NCBI RefSeq assembly: GCF_014197795.1 | Contig: NZ_JACIGI010000014.1 | Span: 1-64,000 of the forward strand | Reading direction: 5' to 3' | Origin: Roseospira goensis | GTDB taxonomy: Bacteria > Pseudomonadota > Alphaproteobacteria > Rhodospirillales > Rhodospirillaceae | Length of the DNA stretch: 64,000 bases | Shown here: positions 44,236 to 52,600 of the stretch, piece after piece | How the letters are laid out: each line of letters opens with the position of its first letter | Position numbering within the stretch: position 1 is the stretch's first letter | Notes under the pieces: generated by a model | What the model saw: only the letters and a program-made list of their open reading frames with translations | What the model was told of the DNA's origin: nothing | Database searches by the model: none | Program-made: the position numbers and the translations under genes

Positions 44236-45219
44236 TCAGTCCGGAGCCAGGCGCAGCACCAGTTTGCCCGTCACACCGCGGCCCAGCAGGGCGCCGATGG
44301 CCTCCACGACGCGCTCCAGCGGGTACTCGGCCGACACCCGCGGGCGCAGTCGGCCGGCCGCGTGCCAGTCGGCCAGTTCGGTCATGCAGGCGCGCACCCG
44401 CGCCGGGGCGAGGTGCATGTAGGCGCCCCAGTAGAACCCGGTCACGGTCAGGTTCTTGACCAGCAGTCGGTTGGCCGGGACGCGCGGCACCCGGCCGCTG
44501 GCGAAGCCCACCGCCAGGAGGCGGCCATCCGGCGCGGTGCAGCGCAGCGAGGCATCGAAGACGTCGCCGCCGACCGGATCGTAGACCACGTCGGCCCCGC
44601 GACCGCCGGTGAGGGCGAGGACGCGCGCGCGGATGTCCTCTTCGCGGTAGTCGATGCCGTGGTCGGCGCCGTGGGCGGCCGCCACCGCCAGTTTTTCGGC
44701 CCCGCCCGCGGTGGCGATCACCGTCGCGCCGCCGGCCTTGGCGCACTCCACGGCCGTCAGGCCGACGCCGCCGGCGGCGCCGTGCACCAGCACCACCTCG
44801 CCCGGTTGCAGGCGGGCGCGGTCGAACAGCCCGAAATGGGAGGTGCCGTAGGCGATCGGGAACGCCGCGCCGGTCGCCATGTCCATCCCGGGGGGCAGCG
44901 GCCAGACGGCGCCCTCGGGCACCACCGCCTCCTCGGCGAAGGCGCCGGTGCCGGGCATGGCCATGACGCGCGCGCCCACCGGCACGGCGGTGACACCGTC
45001 GGCGACCTCGGTCACCGTGCCGGCCAGCTCGAAGCCGGGCACGAACGGTGGCTGCGGCTTCTCCTGGTACTGCCCGGCGGTGATCAGGCTGTCGGCGAAG
45101 TTCAGGCCGGCGGCCGCGACCCGGATGCGCACCCCACCCGGGATCATGGGCGGCGCCGGGATGTCCTCGACCTTCAGGGCTTCGTAGGACGACACCTCGT
45201 GACAGACGGCGGCACGCAT
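44236..45219 (-). CDS. NADPH:quinone oxidoreductase (zinc-independent MDR family)
   Basis: A 327-residue medium-chain dehydrogenase/reductase without the structural zinc cysteines. Features are AAGLNFADSLITAGQYQEKPQPPFVPGFELAGTV, the nucleotide-binding VLVHGAAGGVGLTAVECAKAGGATVIATAG, and GADVVYDPVGGDVFDASLRC. Members reduce quinones or activated alkenes with NADPH. The ATG at 45219 gives the standard start (MRAAVCHEVSSYEALKVEDIPAPP); the frame open upstream runs through a minisatellite. Divergent from the trmH-like gene. Confidence 0.9.
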   Translation of the reverse strand: MRAAVCHEVSSYEALKVEDIPAPPMIPGGVRIRVAAAGLNFADSLITAGQYQEKPQPPFVPGFELAGTVTEVADGVTAVPVGARVMAMPGTGAFAEEAVVPEGAVWPLPPGMDMATGAAFPIAYGTSHFGLFDRARLQPGEVVLVHGAAGGVGLTAVECAKAGGATVIATAGGAEKLAVAAAHGADHGIDYREEDIRARVLALTGGRGADVVYDPVGGDVFDASLRCTAPDGRLLAVGFASGRVPRVPANRLLVKNLTVTGFYWGAYMHLAPARVRACMTELADWHAAGRLRPRVSAEYPLERVVEAIGALLGRGVTGKLVLRLAPD

Positions 45220-45317
45220 CGGCGGGTCTCCAGGGGGTGGGGTCAAGGGTGGATGCCGCGCGGGGCTTGATCGCGGCGGCGGGATCGGCATGATGCCGCC
45301 GTTCCCGTCGCCTCCAC

Positions 45318-45362
45318 ACTGCACCATACACAACTGCACCATACACAACTGCACCATACACA
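45318..45362. repeat. 15-bp minisatellite, 3 copies
   Basis: Three exact tandem copies of ACTGCACCATACACA end 12 bases before the trmH-like start, in an otherwise GC-rich spacer. The low G+C of the unit stands out and the copies may overlap the promoter or leader. Confidence 0.9.
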
Positions 45363-45374
45363 AAGGGACCCGCC

Positions 45375-45986
45375 ATGCGCGGCTATTTCGGCATCGGGGT
45401 CGAGCGTGTCAGCAAGCCCTACAACGTGGGCAGCGTGTTCCGCTCGGCGCATGCCTTCGGCGCCAGTTTCGTGTTCACGGTCGCCGCCGCCTACACCCGC
45501 AAGGCCGGGCACAACACCGACACCTCGGACAGTGTCGCCAGCGTGCCGTTCTACGCCTTTCCCGACGCCGAGACGCTGGTGCTGCCGCAGGGCTGCAAGC
45601 TGGTCGGGGTCGAGCTGTTCGACGACTCCATCGCGCTGCCCAGCTTCCAGCATCCGTTGTGCGCGGCCTACGTCCTGGGCGCGGAGCGGTTCGGGCTGTC
45701 GCCGGAGATGGCGGCGCGCTGTGACTATGTCGTCAAGATCCCGACCCGGTTCTCGCTGAACCTGGGGATGGCCGGCGTGCTGGTGATGTACGATCGGCTC
45801 ATCAGCCGCGGTCGCTTCGCGCCCCGGCCGGTGGCCGAAGGGGGACCGCGCGCGCCGCGTCCCGCGCATGTCCACGGCGGCCCCACGGTCCGCGCCATGG
45901 AGCCGCACCGGGCGCCGCCGCCGCTGGCCGAGTTGGCCGAGACCGAGCGCCTGGAGCGCGACGGCACCAGCGCCGGCCGGCGATGA
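45375..45986 (+). CDS. SpoU/TrmH-family RNA 2'-O-methyltransferase
   Basis: A 203-residue SPOUT enzyme. Motif 1 is GIGVERVSKPYNVGSVFRSAHAFGASFVF, the mid region LVGVELFDDSIALPSFQHPLCAAYVLGAERFGLSPEM holds motif 2, and IPTRFSLNLGMAGVLVMYDRL is motif 3 of the trefoil knot. The core ends near residue 140; about 60 Pro/Arg-rich residues follow. It methylates a ribose 2'-OH in tRNA or rRNA; the target is not deducible. The gene starts directly behind the 15-bp minisatellite. Confidence 0.88.
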   Translation: MRGYFGIGVERVSKPYNVGSVFRSAHAFGASFVFTVAAAYTRKAGHNTDTSDSVASVPFYAFPDAETLVLPQGCKLVGVELFDDSIALPSFQHPLCAAYVLGAERFGLSPEMAARCDYVVKIPTRFSLNLGMAGVLVMYDRLISRGRFAPRPVAEGGPRAPRPAHVHGGPTVRAMEPHRAPPPLAELAETERLERDGTSAGRR

Positions 45987-46287
45987 CCGGGCCCGGCGTC
46001 GGCGCCCCGGGCGGCCCTGCCTGCCACATCTTCACCAGAGTCATGAGGTTGTGTAGCGTGGATCGGGGCCATGGTTGGGGGTGGGCCGGCGCGGCGCCAG
46101 CGCCGCGTTCAAGGCTTGATCCCGGCGGGACCACGGGGCACAGTCTGACCGCTCGCGGGGGCGGATCGTGACACGGGCTTCGGCGCCCCGTGCCGCGCCG
46201 CCCCGACTCCCCCGCGTTCCGTCCCCTCTCCCCGCGGTCAGGCCGGCCCGCCGGCGCGGGGACGTCTATCCAGGAGGATCGACAACG
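45987..46287. other. Spacer without recognised gene
   Basis: The 301 bases between the trmH-like gene and the IalB-family gene contain a short GC hairpin (GGCGCGGCGC with GCGCCGCG near 46090) that could end the first gene. An AGGAGG ribosome site for the next gene lies at 46272. I see no other feature. Confidence 0.5.
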
Positions 46288-46821
46288 ATGATGGCATCCC
46301 TGCGCGGCCTGCGCGTCCTTGCGCTTCTGGTCACCGCCGCCGCCACCGCGCCCCTTCTGTCCGCGTCGCCGGCCGCGGCCCAGGACGTCAAGACGATCGG
46401 CAAGTTCCGCGACTGGACCGCCTACACCTACGATGAGAGCGGCAACAAGGTCTGCTACATCGCCAGCCGCCCGCAGAAGGACGAGGGGGACTACGCGCGG
46501 CGCGGCGATATCTTCGCCATCGTCAGCCACCGCCCGGCCGAGGGTGCGCGCAACGTGGTCAGCTTCGTCGCCGGCTACCCGTACAAAGAGAAGAGCGAGG
46601 TCAGCGTCTCGATCGACGGCCGGCGCGAGTTCACGCTGTTCACCCACGACGAGACCGCCTGGGCCTACGACGAGGACGACGCCAAGCTGGTGGACGCCAT
46701 GAAGGCCGGCGGCACCATGGTGGTCAAGGGCACCTCGTCGCGCGGCACCCTGACCACCGACACCTATTCCCTCATGGGCTTCACCAACGCCCACGGCGCC
46801 ATCACGCGCGAATGCCAGTAG
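46288..46821 (+). CDS. Invasion-associated locus B (IalB)-family periplasmic protein
   Basis: A 177-residue protein with a signal peptide (GLRVLALLVTAAATAPLLSASPAAAQ). The IalB-like mature domain follows: GKFRDWTAYTYDESGNKVCYIASRPQ, then VVSFVAGYPYKEKSEVSVSIDG, DDAKLVDAMKAGGTMVVKGTSSRGTLTTDTYSLMGFTNA. IalB homologues occur in most alphaproteobacteria and are not restricted to pathogens; their role in the envelope is unclear. The start at 46288 follows AGGAGG. The FAD oxidoreductase begins 19 bases after the stop. Confidence 0.83.
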   Translation: MMASLRGLRVLALLVTAAATAPLLSASPAAAQDVKTIGKFRDWTAYTYDESGNKVCYIASRPQKDEGDYARRGDIFAIVSHRPAEGARNVVSFVAGYPYKEKSEVSVSIDGRREFTLFTHDETAWAYDEDDAKLVDAMKAGGTMVVKGTSSRGTLTTDTYSLMGFTNAHGAITRECQ

Positions 46822-46840
46822 CCGCCCGCGGCCCGCGACC

Positions 46841-48106
46841 GTGAGCCCCGCCGTTCCGCCGATCGCGGCCGGGGATCCACCGGTCGTGGTGGTGGGGGCC
46901 GGCATCGTCGGGGTCGCGACCGCCCTCAGCCTGCGCCGCCTGGGGTGTGACGTGGTGCTGGTGGACCGTGTCGGGCCGGGGGCCGGGGCCTCGTCCGGCA
47001 ATGGCGGGATCCTGGCCCGGTGCGCCGTGGTGCCGGTGACCACGCCCGGGCTGTGGCGGACCGCGCCCGGTTTGATGCTGCGCCGCGACGGCCCCCTGTT
47101 CGTGCGCTGGGGCGGTCTGGTGGGGCTGCTGCCCTGGCTGGCGCGCTATCTGGCGCAGGCCACGCCGGCGCGCACCGCGGCCACGGCGCGGGCGCTGGCG
47201 CCGCTGCTGCTGGACAGCCTGGACGCACACCAGGCGCTGGCCGCCGGCACGCCGGCCGCCCGCTACCTCCGCCCCACCGACTATCTCTATCTCTACCGGG
47301 ACCGTCGCGCGTTCGAGGCCGACGCCTTCGCCTGGCGCCTGCGCGCGGCCGCCGGCCTGACCTGGACGGAACTCGACCGGGCCGCGCTGGCGGCGCGTGA
47401 GCCGGCGCTGTCGCGGGCGCGCGGCTTCGCCGTCGCCCTGCCGGACCACGGCATCGTCACCGATCCGGGCGCCTATGTGGCGGCGCTGGCGGCGGCCTTC
47501 GTCGCCGCGGACGGGCGCATCGAGACCGCCGCGGTGCGGGCGCTGGTGCCCGACGCGGACGGCGTGACGCTGCGCACCGAAGCCGGCGACCTGCGCGCCG
47601 GCCATGTCGTGGTGGCAGCGGGGGTGGAGGCCGATCGGCTGGCCCGGCCGCTGGGTGCGACCGTGCCGCTGGCGGCCGAACGCGGCTATCATCTGGAGCT
47701 GGCCAATGCCGCGCCCGGCCCGCTGCACCCGATGATGGACGCCGCGCGCAAGATGGTGGTGACGCCGATGGACGGGCGGGTGCGTCTGGCCGGCCTGGTG
47801 GAGCTGGGCGGACGGCCGGGGGCTCCGCCGGCCGCCCGGCCGCCGCGTCTGTTGGCGCGGGGCGCGGCCGAGTTGTTCCCTGACCTGCGCCACGCTGGGG
47901 CCACCCCCTGGGCCGGTGCTCGCCCGTCGACCCCCGACAGCCTCCCGGTGCTCGGCCCGCTGCCGGCCTCGGGGCGGGTCGTCGCCGCCTACGGCCACCA
48001 GCACGTGGGCCTCACCGCCGGCGCCACGACCGGCCGCCTGGTGGCGGCCCTGCTCACCGGCCACCGCCCCAACCTGGACCTGGCGCCGTACCGCCCCGAC
48101 CGCTGA
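46841..48106 (+). CDS. DadA-like FAD-dependent amino acid oxidoreductase
   Basis: A 421-residue protein of the D-amino-acid dehydrogenase/DAO family. The N-terminal dinucleotide fold is PPVVVVGAGIVGVATALSLRRLGCDVVLVDRVGPGAGASSGNGGI. A mid-protein AAGVEADRLARPLGATVPLAAERGYHLEL and a C-terminal TPDSLPVLGPLPASGRVVAAYGHQHVGLTAGATTGRL complete the FAD site. It probably oxidises a D-amino acid or related amine. It starts at GTG 46841. Whether it is functionally connected with the IalB-like gene just upstream is unknown. Confidence 0.85.
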   Translation: MSPAVPPIAAGDPPVVVVGAGIVGVATALSLRRLGCDVVLVDRVGPGAGASSGNGGILARCAVVPVTTPGLWRTAPGLMLRRDGPLFVRWGGLVGLLPWLARYLAQATPARTAATARALAPLLLDSLDAHQALAAGTPAARYLRPTDYLYLYRDRRAFEADAFAWRLRAAAGLTWTELDRAALAAREPALSRARGFAVALPDHGIVTDPGAYVAALAAAFVAADGRIETAAVRALVPDADGVTLRTEAGDLRAGHVVVAAGVEADRLARPLGATVPLAAERGYHLELANAAPGPLHPMMDAARKMVVTPMDGRVRLAGLVELGGRPGAPPAARPPRLLARGAAELFPDLRHAGATPWAGARPSTPDSLPVLGPLPASGRVVAAYGHQHVGLTAGATTGRLVAALLTGHRPNLDLAPYRPDR

Positions 48107-48231
48107 TGCGGACAGAGGCCTGTGCACGGTCTCGCCTGCGGGATCGGTGCCCAGGGTGGCTTGACGGCGGCCCCCGCGCGGCGTGAAATCCAATCCTGAG
48201 GCGAAACGAGGAGCGCGGACGGGAGGCGGGT

Positions 48232-48660
48232 GTGCCCGGGAGCCTGCCTGCACGGTCGGGATCGGCCACGGTCGCCCTGGCGCTGGCCGTGGCGATGGGG
48301 GCGACGGGGACGGTGACCCCCGCCGCGGCCGGCGGCGATGTGGGGGCCGCCCTGGCCTGGGCCGAGCGGTTCTATGCTGGCGGGCCGTTCTGCTCCACCG
48401 CCGTGGTCGCCGCGGTGACCCCGGCCCCGCCGTCGGTGCGGGTGCGGCTGGACATCGACCCCCGATGGGCCCGCGACCTGGCGGGCATGGACCCGGCGCT
48501 GCGCGACGGCTGGTTCGCGCTGCACTGTCCGTTCGTGCTGGAGCCGGTGTGGACCCTGCTGCCGCTGGGGGGCGATGTGATCATCGAGGGCGGCGTGCCC
48601 GGGCTGGGGACGGTGCGCTACGGCTGCCGGGCGGACGCCCGACGGTGGAGCGGCGGCTAG
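48232..48660 (+). CDS. Small secreted protein of unknown function
   Basis: A 142-residue protein beginning at GTG 48232 behind GGGAGGCGG. Residues about 12-33 form a signal peptide (TVALALAVAMGATGTVTPAAAGG). The mature part has three cysteines (FCSTA, LHCPF, YGCRA) and hydrophobic strand-like stretches. I do not recognise it. It is the last gene before the T6SS operon, but spacing and type give no reason to assign it to that system. Confidence 0.6.
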   Translation: MPGSLPARSGSATVALALAVAMGATGTVTPAAAGGDVGAALAWAERFYAGGPFCSTAVVAAVTPAPPSVRVRLDIDPRWARDLAGMDPALRDGWFALHCPFVLEPVWTLLPLGGDVIIEGGVPGLGTVRYGCRADARRWSGG

Positions 48661-49059
48661 CGCGGGGCCGGCCCTGGAGGGTCGTGGGAGGGTCTTGTCG
48701 GGGGAGGGTCGTGTCGTGGGAGGGTCGTGTCGGGGGAGGTCGCGCCGGAACGCCAACGATCCGGCCAAGTCACCTTGCAGTAGAGCAGTGTTCGGCAATA
48801 GTTCGTCTCGAAGTCCTGTTCGATGTGTGCGAGTATCCGACTTGTGGGCTCGGATGCGAAACGTCGGTGGTGCCGGTGCGGCCGGACGGGAGGCGGCGTG
48901 GCCCCGCGGTCGGCGTCTGCAAGGGGCCGCAGGACGCCAGGCGGCACGGTACCGGCGCGCCGCGAGGACCTTGGAAGGACCGGAAGAAGAACTGGACAAA
49001 GACCGGTAAAAGAAATGGAAGAAGAGCCGGAGAAATAACCGGAAAAAAGGGACCAGCCC
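48661..49059 (+). promoter_or_regulatory. Leader region of the T6SS operon
   Basis: The 399-base spacer begins with uneven 16-17-bp repeats of GGGAGGGTCGTGTCG (48675-48740). A possible promoter follows: TTGCAG (48775-48780), 17 bases, ATAGTT (48798-48803), at the start of the least GC-rich stretch in the neighbourhood (48775-48870). The last 100 bases before clpV are strikingly purine-rich with repeats of ACCGGxAAAA. No gene was recognised in it. Confidence 0.4.
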
Positions 49060-51822
49060 ATGGCCGGCGTCGACCTCAACTCCCTTCTTGGCAAACTCGG
49101 TCCGCATGCGCGTCGCGCGCTGGAAGAGGGAGTCGCGACCGCCGTCTCCCGCTCCCACTTCAACGTTGAGATAGAACATTGGGTGCAGCGCCTGGTGGAG
49201 GACCCGTCTGGCGACGTGGCCGCCATTCTGCGCGCCCAGGAGATCGACGCCGGCGCGGTCGCGGCCGCGCTCACCCGCGCCATAGACGGGTTCAAGACCG
49301 GCAACGCCCGCACCCCGGGGCTGTCGCCGCAGGTGATCGAGGCGGCGCGCGAGGCCTGGACCCTGGCCTCGCTGCGCTACGGCGAGACCCGGGTGCGCAC
49401 CGGTCACGTGCTGCTGGCGGTGCTGGAGCGCGAGACCCTGGCCGCGACGGTGTTGCAGTCTGCGCCCCCGCTGGCGGCCATTTCGGTCGAGGCTCTGGGT
49501 AACACCCTGCCGGACATCACCGCGGACTCGACCGAGGCGCAGGGCACGGCGGCCGGCGGCGGTGCGGCGGTGGCGGGGGGTGCTGCCAGCGGGCCGGCCA
49601 AGGGCGGGGCGCTGGATCAGTTCACCATCGACCTGACGCAGCGCGCCCGCGACGGCGCCATCGACCCGGTCCTGGGCCGCGACCAGGAAATCCGCCAGAT
49701 CATCGACATCCTGACCCGGCGGCGCCAGAACAACCCGATCCTCACCGGCGAGGCCGGGGTCGGCAAGACGGCGGTTGTGGAGGGCTTCGCGCTGCGGCTG
49801 GCGGCCGGCGACGTGCCGCCGTCGCTGAAGGCCTGTGCCGTGCGCACCCTGGATCTGGGGCTGTTGCAGGCCGGCGCCGGGGTGCGCGGCGAGTTCGAGA
49901 ACCGCCTGAAGGACGTGATCGAGGAGGTGCGGGCGTCGCCGCAGCCCATCATCCTGTTCATCGACGAAGCCCATACCCTGATTGGCGCCGGCGGTCAGGC
50001 CGGGCAGGGCGATGCCGCCAACCTGCTCAAGCCGGCGCTGGCGCGCGGCGAGTTGCGCACCATCGCCGCCACCACCTGGGCCGAGTACAAGAAGTACTTT
50101 GAACGCGACGCCGCCCTGGCGCGGCGCTTCCAGGTCATCAAGGTGGAGGAGCCGGACGAGGCGGCGGCCGTGCGCATGATGCGCGGCCTCGTCGACACGC
50201 TGGAGCAGCACCATGGCGTGCGCATCCTCGACGAGGCGGTGGTGGAATCTGTTCGGTTGTCGCATCGCTACATCAGCGGGCGCCAGTTGCCGGACAAGTC
50301 CGTCAGCCTGCTGGACACCGCCTGCGCGCGGGTGTCGCTGAGCCAGCACGCCACGCCACCCCAGGTGGAGGACCTGCGCCGCCAGATCGACGCCCTCGAC
50401 ACCGCCATCGCCATCGCCGACCGCGAGGGCCAGATCGCGCCCGCCCGGCTGGAGGATGCCGAGGCGATGCGGGCCGAGCGGGCGGACGGCGCCGCCCGGC
50501 TGGAGGCGCTGGAGGGGCGCTGGCAGGAGGAACTGACCCTGATCGGCGCCATCCGCGAGTTGCGCGGGCGGCTGGAGGCGGCGCACACCACCGACCGCGA
50601 GACCGCCGGGGCCGGCGCCGCGCCCGGCGACGCGGCCGCCGCCCCCCTGGTCCCGGCCGAGGCGGGGGCAGGGGCGACGGTTGAGGCGCCGGCGGACCGG
50701 GGGGGCGAGGCGCCGGCGGACGAGGATCTCGCCGCGCTGCGCGCCGACCTGGAGGCCAAGTCGGCCGCGCTCAAGGCGCTTCAGGGGGAGGACCCGCTGA
50801 TGCAGGCGGTGGTCGATGGCCAGGCCATCGCCGCCGTCGTCGGCGCCTGGACCGGGATCCCGGTCGGCCGCATGGTGTCCAACGAGATCAAGACCATCCT
50901 CTCGCTGCGCGACGAGATGGGCAAGCGCATCCTGGGCCAGGATCACGCCCTTCAGGTGGTGGCCGAATCGGTCATGTCCGGGCGCGCCCACCTGTCCGAT
51001 CCGCGCAAGCCCCTGGCCGTGTTCCTGCTGGTCGGGACCAGCGGCGTCGGCAAGACCGAGACCGCGCTGACCCTCGCCGAGATCCTGTACGGCGGCGAAC
51101 AGAACATGACCGTCATCAACATGTCGGAGTTCAAGGAGGAGCATAAGGTCTCGCTCCTCATGGGCTCGCCGCCCGGCTACGTGGGCTACGGCGAGGGCGG
51201 CGTGCTGACCGAGGCGGTGCGGCGCAAGCCGTACTCCGTGGTGCTGCTGGACGAGATGGAAAAGGCCCATCCCGGGGTGCAGGACATCTTCTATCAGGTG
51301 TTCGACAAGGGCATGCTGCGCGACGGCGAGGGCCGCGACATCGACTTCAAGAACACCGTCATCATGATGACGTCGAACGCCGGCACCGACACCATCCACG
51401 CCCTGTGCGCGGACCCGGACACCATGCCCGACGCCGACGGCCTCTACGATGCGTTGCGGCCCGACCTGTTGCAGGTGTTCAAGCCGGCGTTCCTGGGCCG
51501 CCTGACGGTGGTGCCGTACTTCCCCCTGCCCACCGACATCATCAAGGGGATCGTGCACCTGCAACTGGGCCGCGTGAAGACCCGCCTGGCGGACGCCTAC
51601 AAGGCGTCGCTGGACGTGGACGACGCCGTGGTCGACCTCATCGCCACCCGGGCGACGGAGGTCGAGTCCGGCGCCCGCGTCATCGACCGCATCCTGACCC
51701 GCACCGTGCTGCCCGACCTGTCGGCGCAGATCCTGACGCGCATGGCGGCCGGCGAGCCGGTGACGCGGGCCAGCCTGCGGGTCGGCGACGGGGAGCGCAT
51801 CCTGTGCGCCGTCGAGGCCTGA
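49060..51822 (+). CDS. clpV: T6SS sheath-recycling ATPase ClpV (TssH)
   Basis: A 920-residue AAA+ unfoldase of the Clp/Hsp100 family. The N-terminal Clp_N domain (residues about 10-150) is followed by an Ala/Gly linker. The first AAA has Walker A GEAGVGKT (230-237) and Walker B ILFIDEAH. The middle domain is widened by an Ala/Pro/Glu-rich insert near residue 520. The second AAA has GTSGVGKT (659-666) and VVLLDEMEKAHP, then the C-terminal D2 small domain. SLLMGSPPGYVGYGEGG is typical. It disassembles the contracted TssB/TssC sheath; its substrates are not in the window. First gene of the operon. Confidence 0.95.
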   Translation: MAGVDLNSLLGKLGPHARRALEEGVATAVSRSHFNVEIEHWVQRLVEDPSGDVAAILRAQEIDAGAVAAALTRAIDGFKTGNARTPGLSPQVIEAAREAWTLASLRYGETRVRTGHVLLAVLERETLAATVLQSAPPLAAISVEALGNTLPDITADSTEAQGTAAGGGAAVAGGAASGPAKGGALDQFTIDLTQRARDGAIDPVLGRDQEIRQIIDILTRRRQNNPILTGEAGVGKTAVVEGFALRLAAGDVPPSLKACAVRTLDLGLLQAGAGVRGEFENRLKDVIEEVRASPQPIILFIDEAHTLIGAGGQAGQGDAANLLKPALARGELRTIAATTWAEYKKYFERDAALARRFQVIKVEEPDEAAAVRMMRGLVDTLEQHHGVRILDEAVVESVRLSHRYISGRQLPDKSVSLLDTACARVSLSQHATPPQVEDLRRQIDALDTAIAIADREGQIAPARLEDAEAMRAERADGAARLEALEGRWQEELTLIGAIRELRGRLEAAHTTDRETAGAGAAPGDAAAAPLVPAEAGAGATVEAPADRGGEAPADEDLAALRADLEAKSAALKALQGEDPLMQAVVDGQAIAAVVGAWTGIPVGRMVSNEIKTILSLRDEMGKRILGQDHALQVVAESVMSGRAHLSDPRKPLAVFLLVGTSGVGKTETALTLAEILYGGEQNMTVINMSEFKEEHKVSLLMGSPPGYVGYGEGGVLTEAVRRKPYSVVLLDEMEKAHPGVQDIFYQVFDKGMLRDGEGRDIDFKNTVIMMTSNAGTDTIHALCADPDTMPDADGLYDALRPDLLQVFKPAFLGRLTVVPYFPLPTDIIKGIVHLQLGRVKTRLADAYKASLDVDDAVVDLIATRATEVESGARVIDRILTRTVLPDLSAQILTRMAAGEPVTRASLRVGDGERILCAVEA

Positions 51823-51853
51823 GCCCGGCGCAGCGGTCGAGGCGGGACGGGCG

Positions 51854-51905
51854 GTCGGGCTGTTATGTCGGGCTGTTATGTCGGGCTGTTGTGTCGGGCT
51901 GTTAT
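51854..51905. repeat. 13-bp minisatellite between clpV and hcp, 4 copies
   Basis: Four tandem copies of GTCGGGCTGTTAT (third copy ends TTGT) start 32 bases after the clpV stop. The clpV-hcp gap of 179 bases may hold an internal promoter for hcp. Confidence 0.9.
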
Positions 51906-52001
51906 GGGGGCCACCGGCGGGACAGCGCGGGGCTCGGTCCGCTGAGGGGGTGTTGAGGGTGCTTTCGTGACAACAACTGGGAACTGGCAGGGAGCTGGGT
52001 C

Positions 52002-52475
52002 ATGGCCATTTTCGTCAAGTACGGCAATATCAAGGGCAACGGGACGCACGAGGAACACAAGGACTGGCTGGACGTCGAGAGCGTCCAGTGGGGCGTCGGG
52101 CGCGCCATCAGCACGCCGGTCGGCTCGGCCCGCAACCGCGAGGCCTCCGAGCCGCAGGTCTCCGAGGTCACCATCACCCAGACCATGGACGAGGGCTCGG
52201 TCTCGCTGTTCCAGGAGGCCTGCACCGGGCACGACGGCAAGGATTGTCTGATCCATCTGGTCTCGACCGGCAAGCCGGGGCGCACCTATGCCGAGTACAA
52301 GCTGTATAATACGCTGGTGAGCGGCTACAGCATGTCGTCCGGCGGTGATCGGCCGCAGGAATCGATCTCTTTCAACTTCACGAAGATCGAGTTCAAGCAC
52401 ATCGCCTACGACGAGAAGGGCAAGGGTACGCCGTCCAGCGCCCACTACGATCTGGCCACCACCAAGGGCGGCTGA
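52002..52475 (+). CDS. hcp: T6SS tube protein Hcp (TssD)
   Basis: A 157-residue Hcp. Family blocks are IFVKYGNIKGNGTHEEHKDWLDVESVQWGVGR, EPQVSEVTITQTMDEGSVSLFQEACTG and SVSLF...KDCLIHLV, with YNTLVSGYSMSSGGDRPQESISFNFTKIEFKHIAYDEKGKG at the end. Hexameric rings stack into the inner tube expelled by the T6SS and can carry effectors in their lumen. The length is normal and no effector domain is fused. GGGAG lies before the ATG. vgrG follows after 125 bases. Confidence 0.95.
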   Translation: MAIFVKYGNIKGNGTHEEHKDWLDVESVQWGVGRAISTPVGSARNREASEPQVSEVTITQTMDEGSVSLFQEACTGHDGKDCLIHLVSTGKPGRTYAEYKLYNTLVSGYSMSSGGDRPQESISFNFTKIEFKHIAYDEKGKGTPSSAHYDLATTKGG

Positions 52476-52600
52476 TCCGCGGGGCCATCGGGGGGCGGCG
52501 GGATCGGCCGTCGCCCGCCCTGTGCGTCCCGTGATCGCCGGGTCGGGGCGCCGGGCACACGCGCCGGGCGCAGGAGCAGGGGTGCCGGTCGGATGAGGCG

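Noticed and set aside
48750-48790. Sigma-54 promoter for the T6SS
   Set aside because: GG and GC elements near 48763-48778 are spaced 12 bases apart instead of the required 10.
47989-51564. Very long antisense open frame opposite the FAD oxidoreductase and clpV
   Set aside because: High G+C sequence makes stop codons rare in the mirror frame; the product is Arg/His/Gln-rich and the sense frames are clear known genes.
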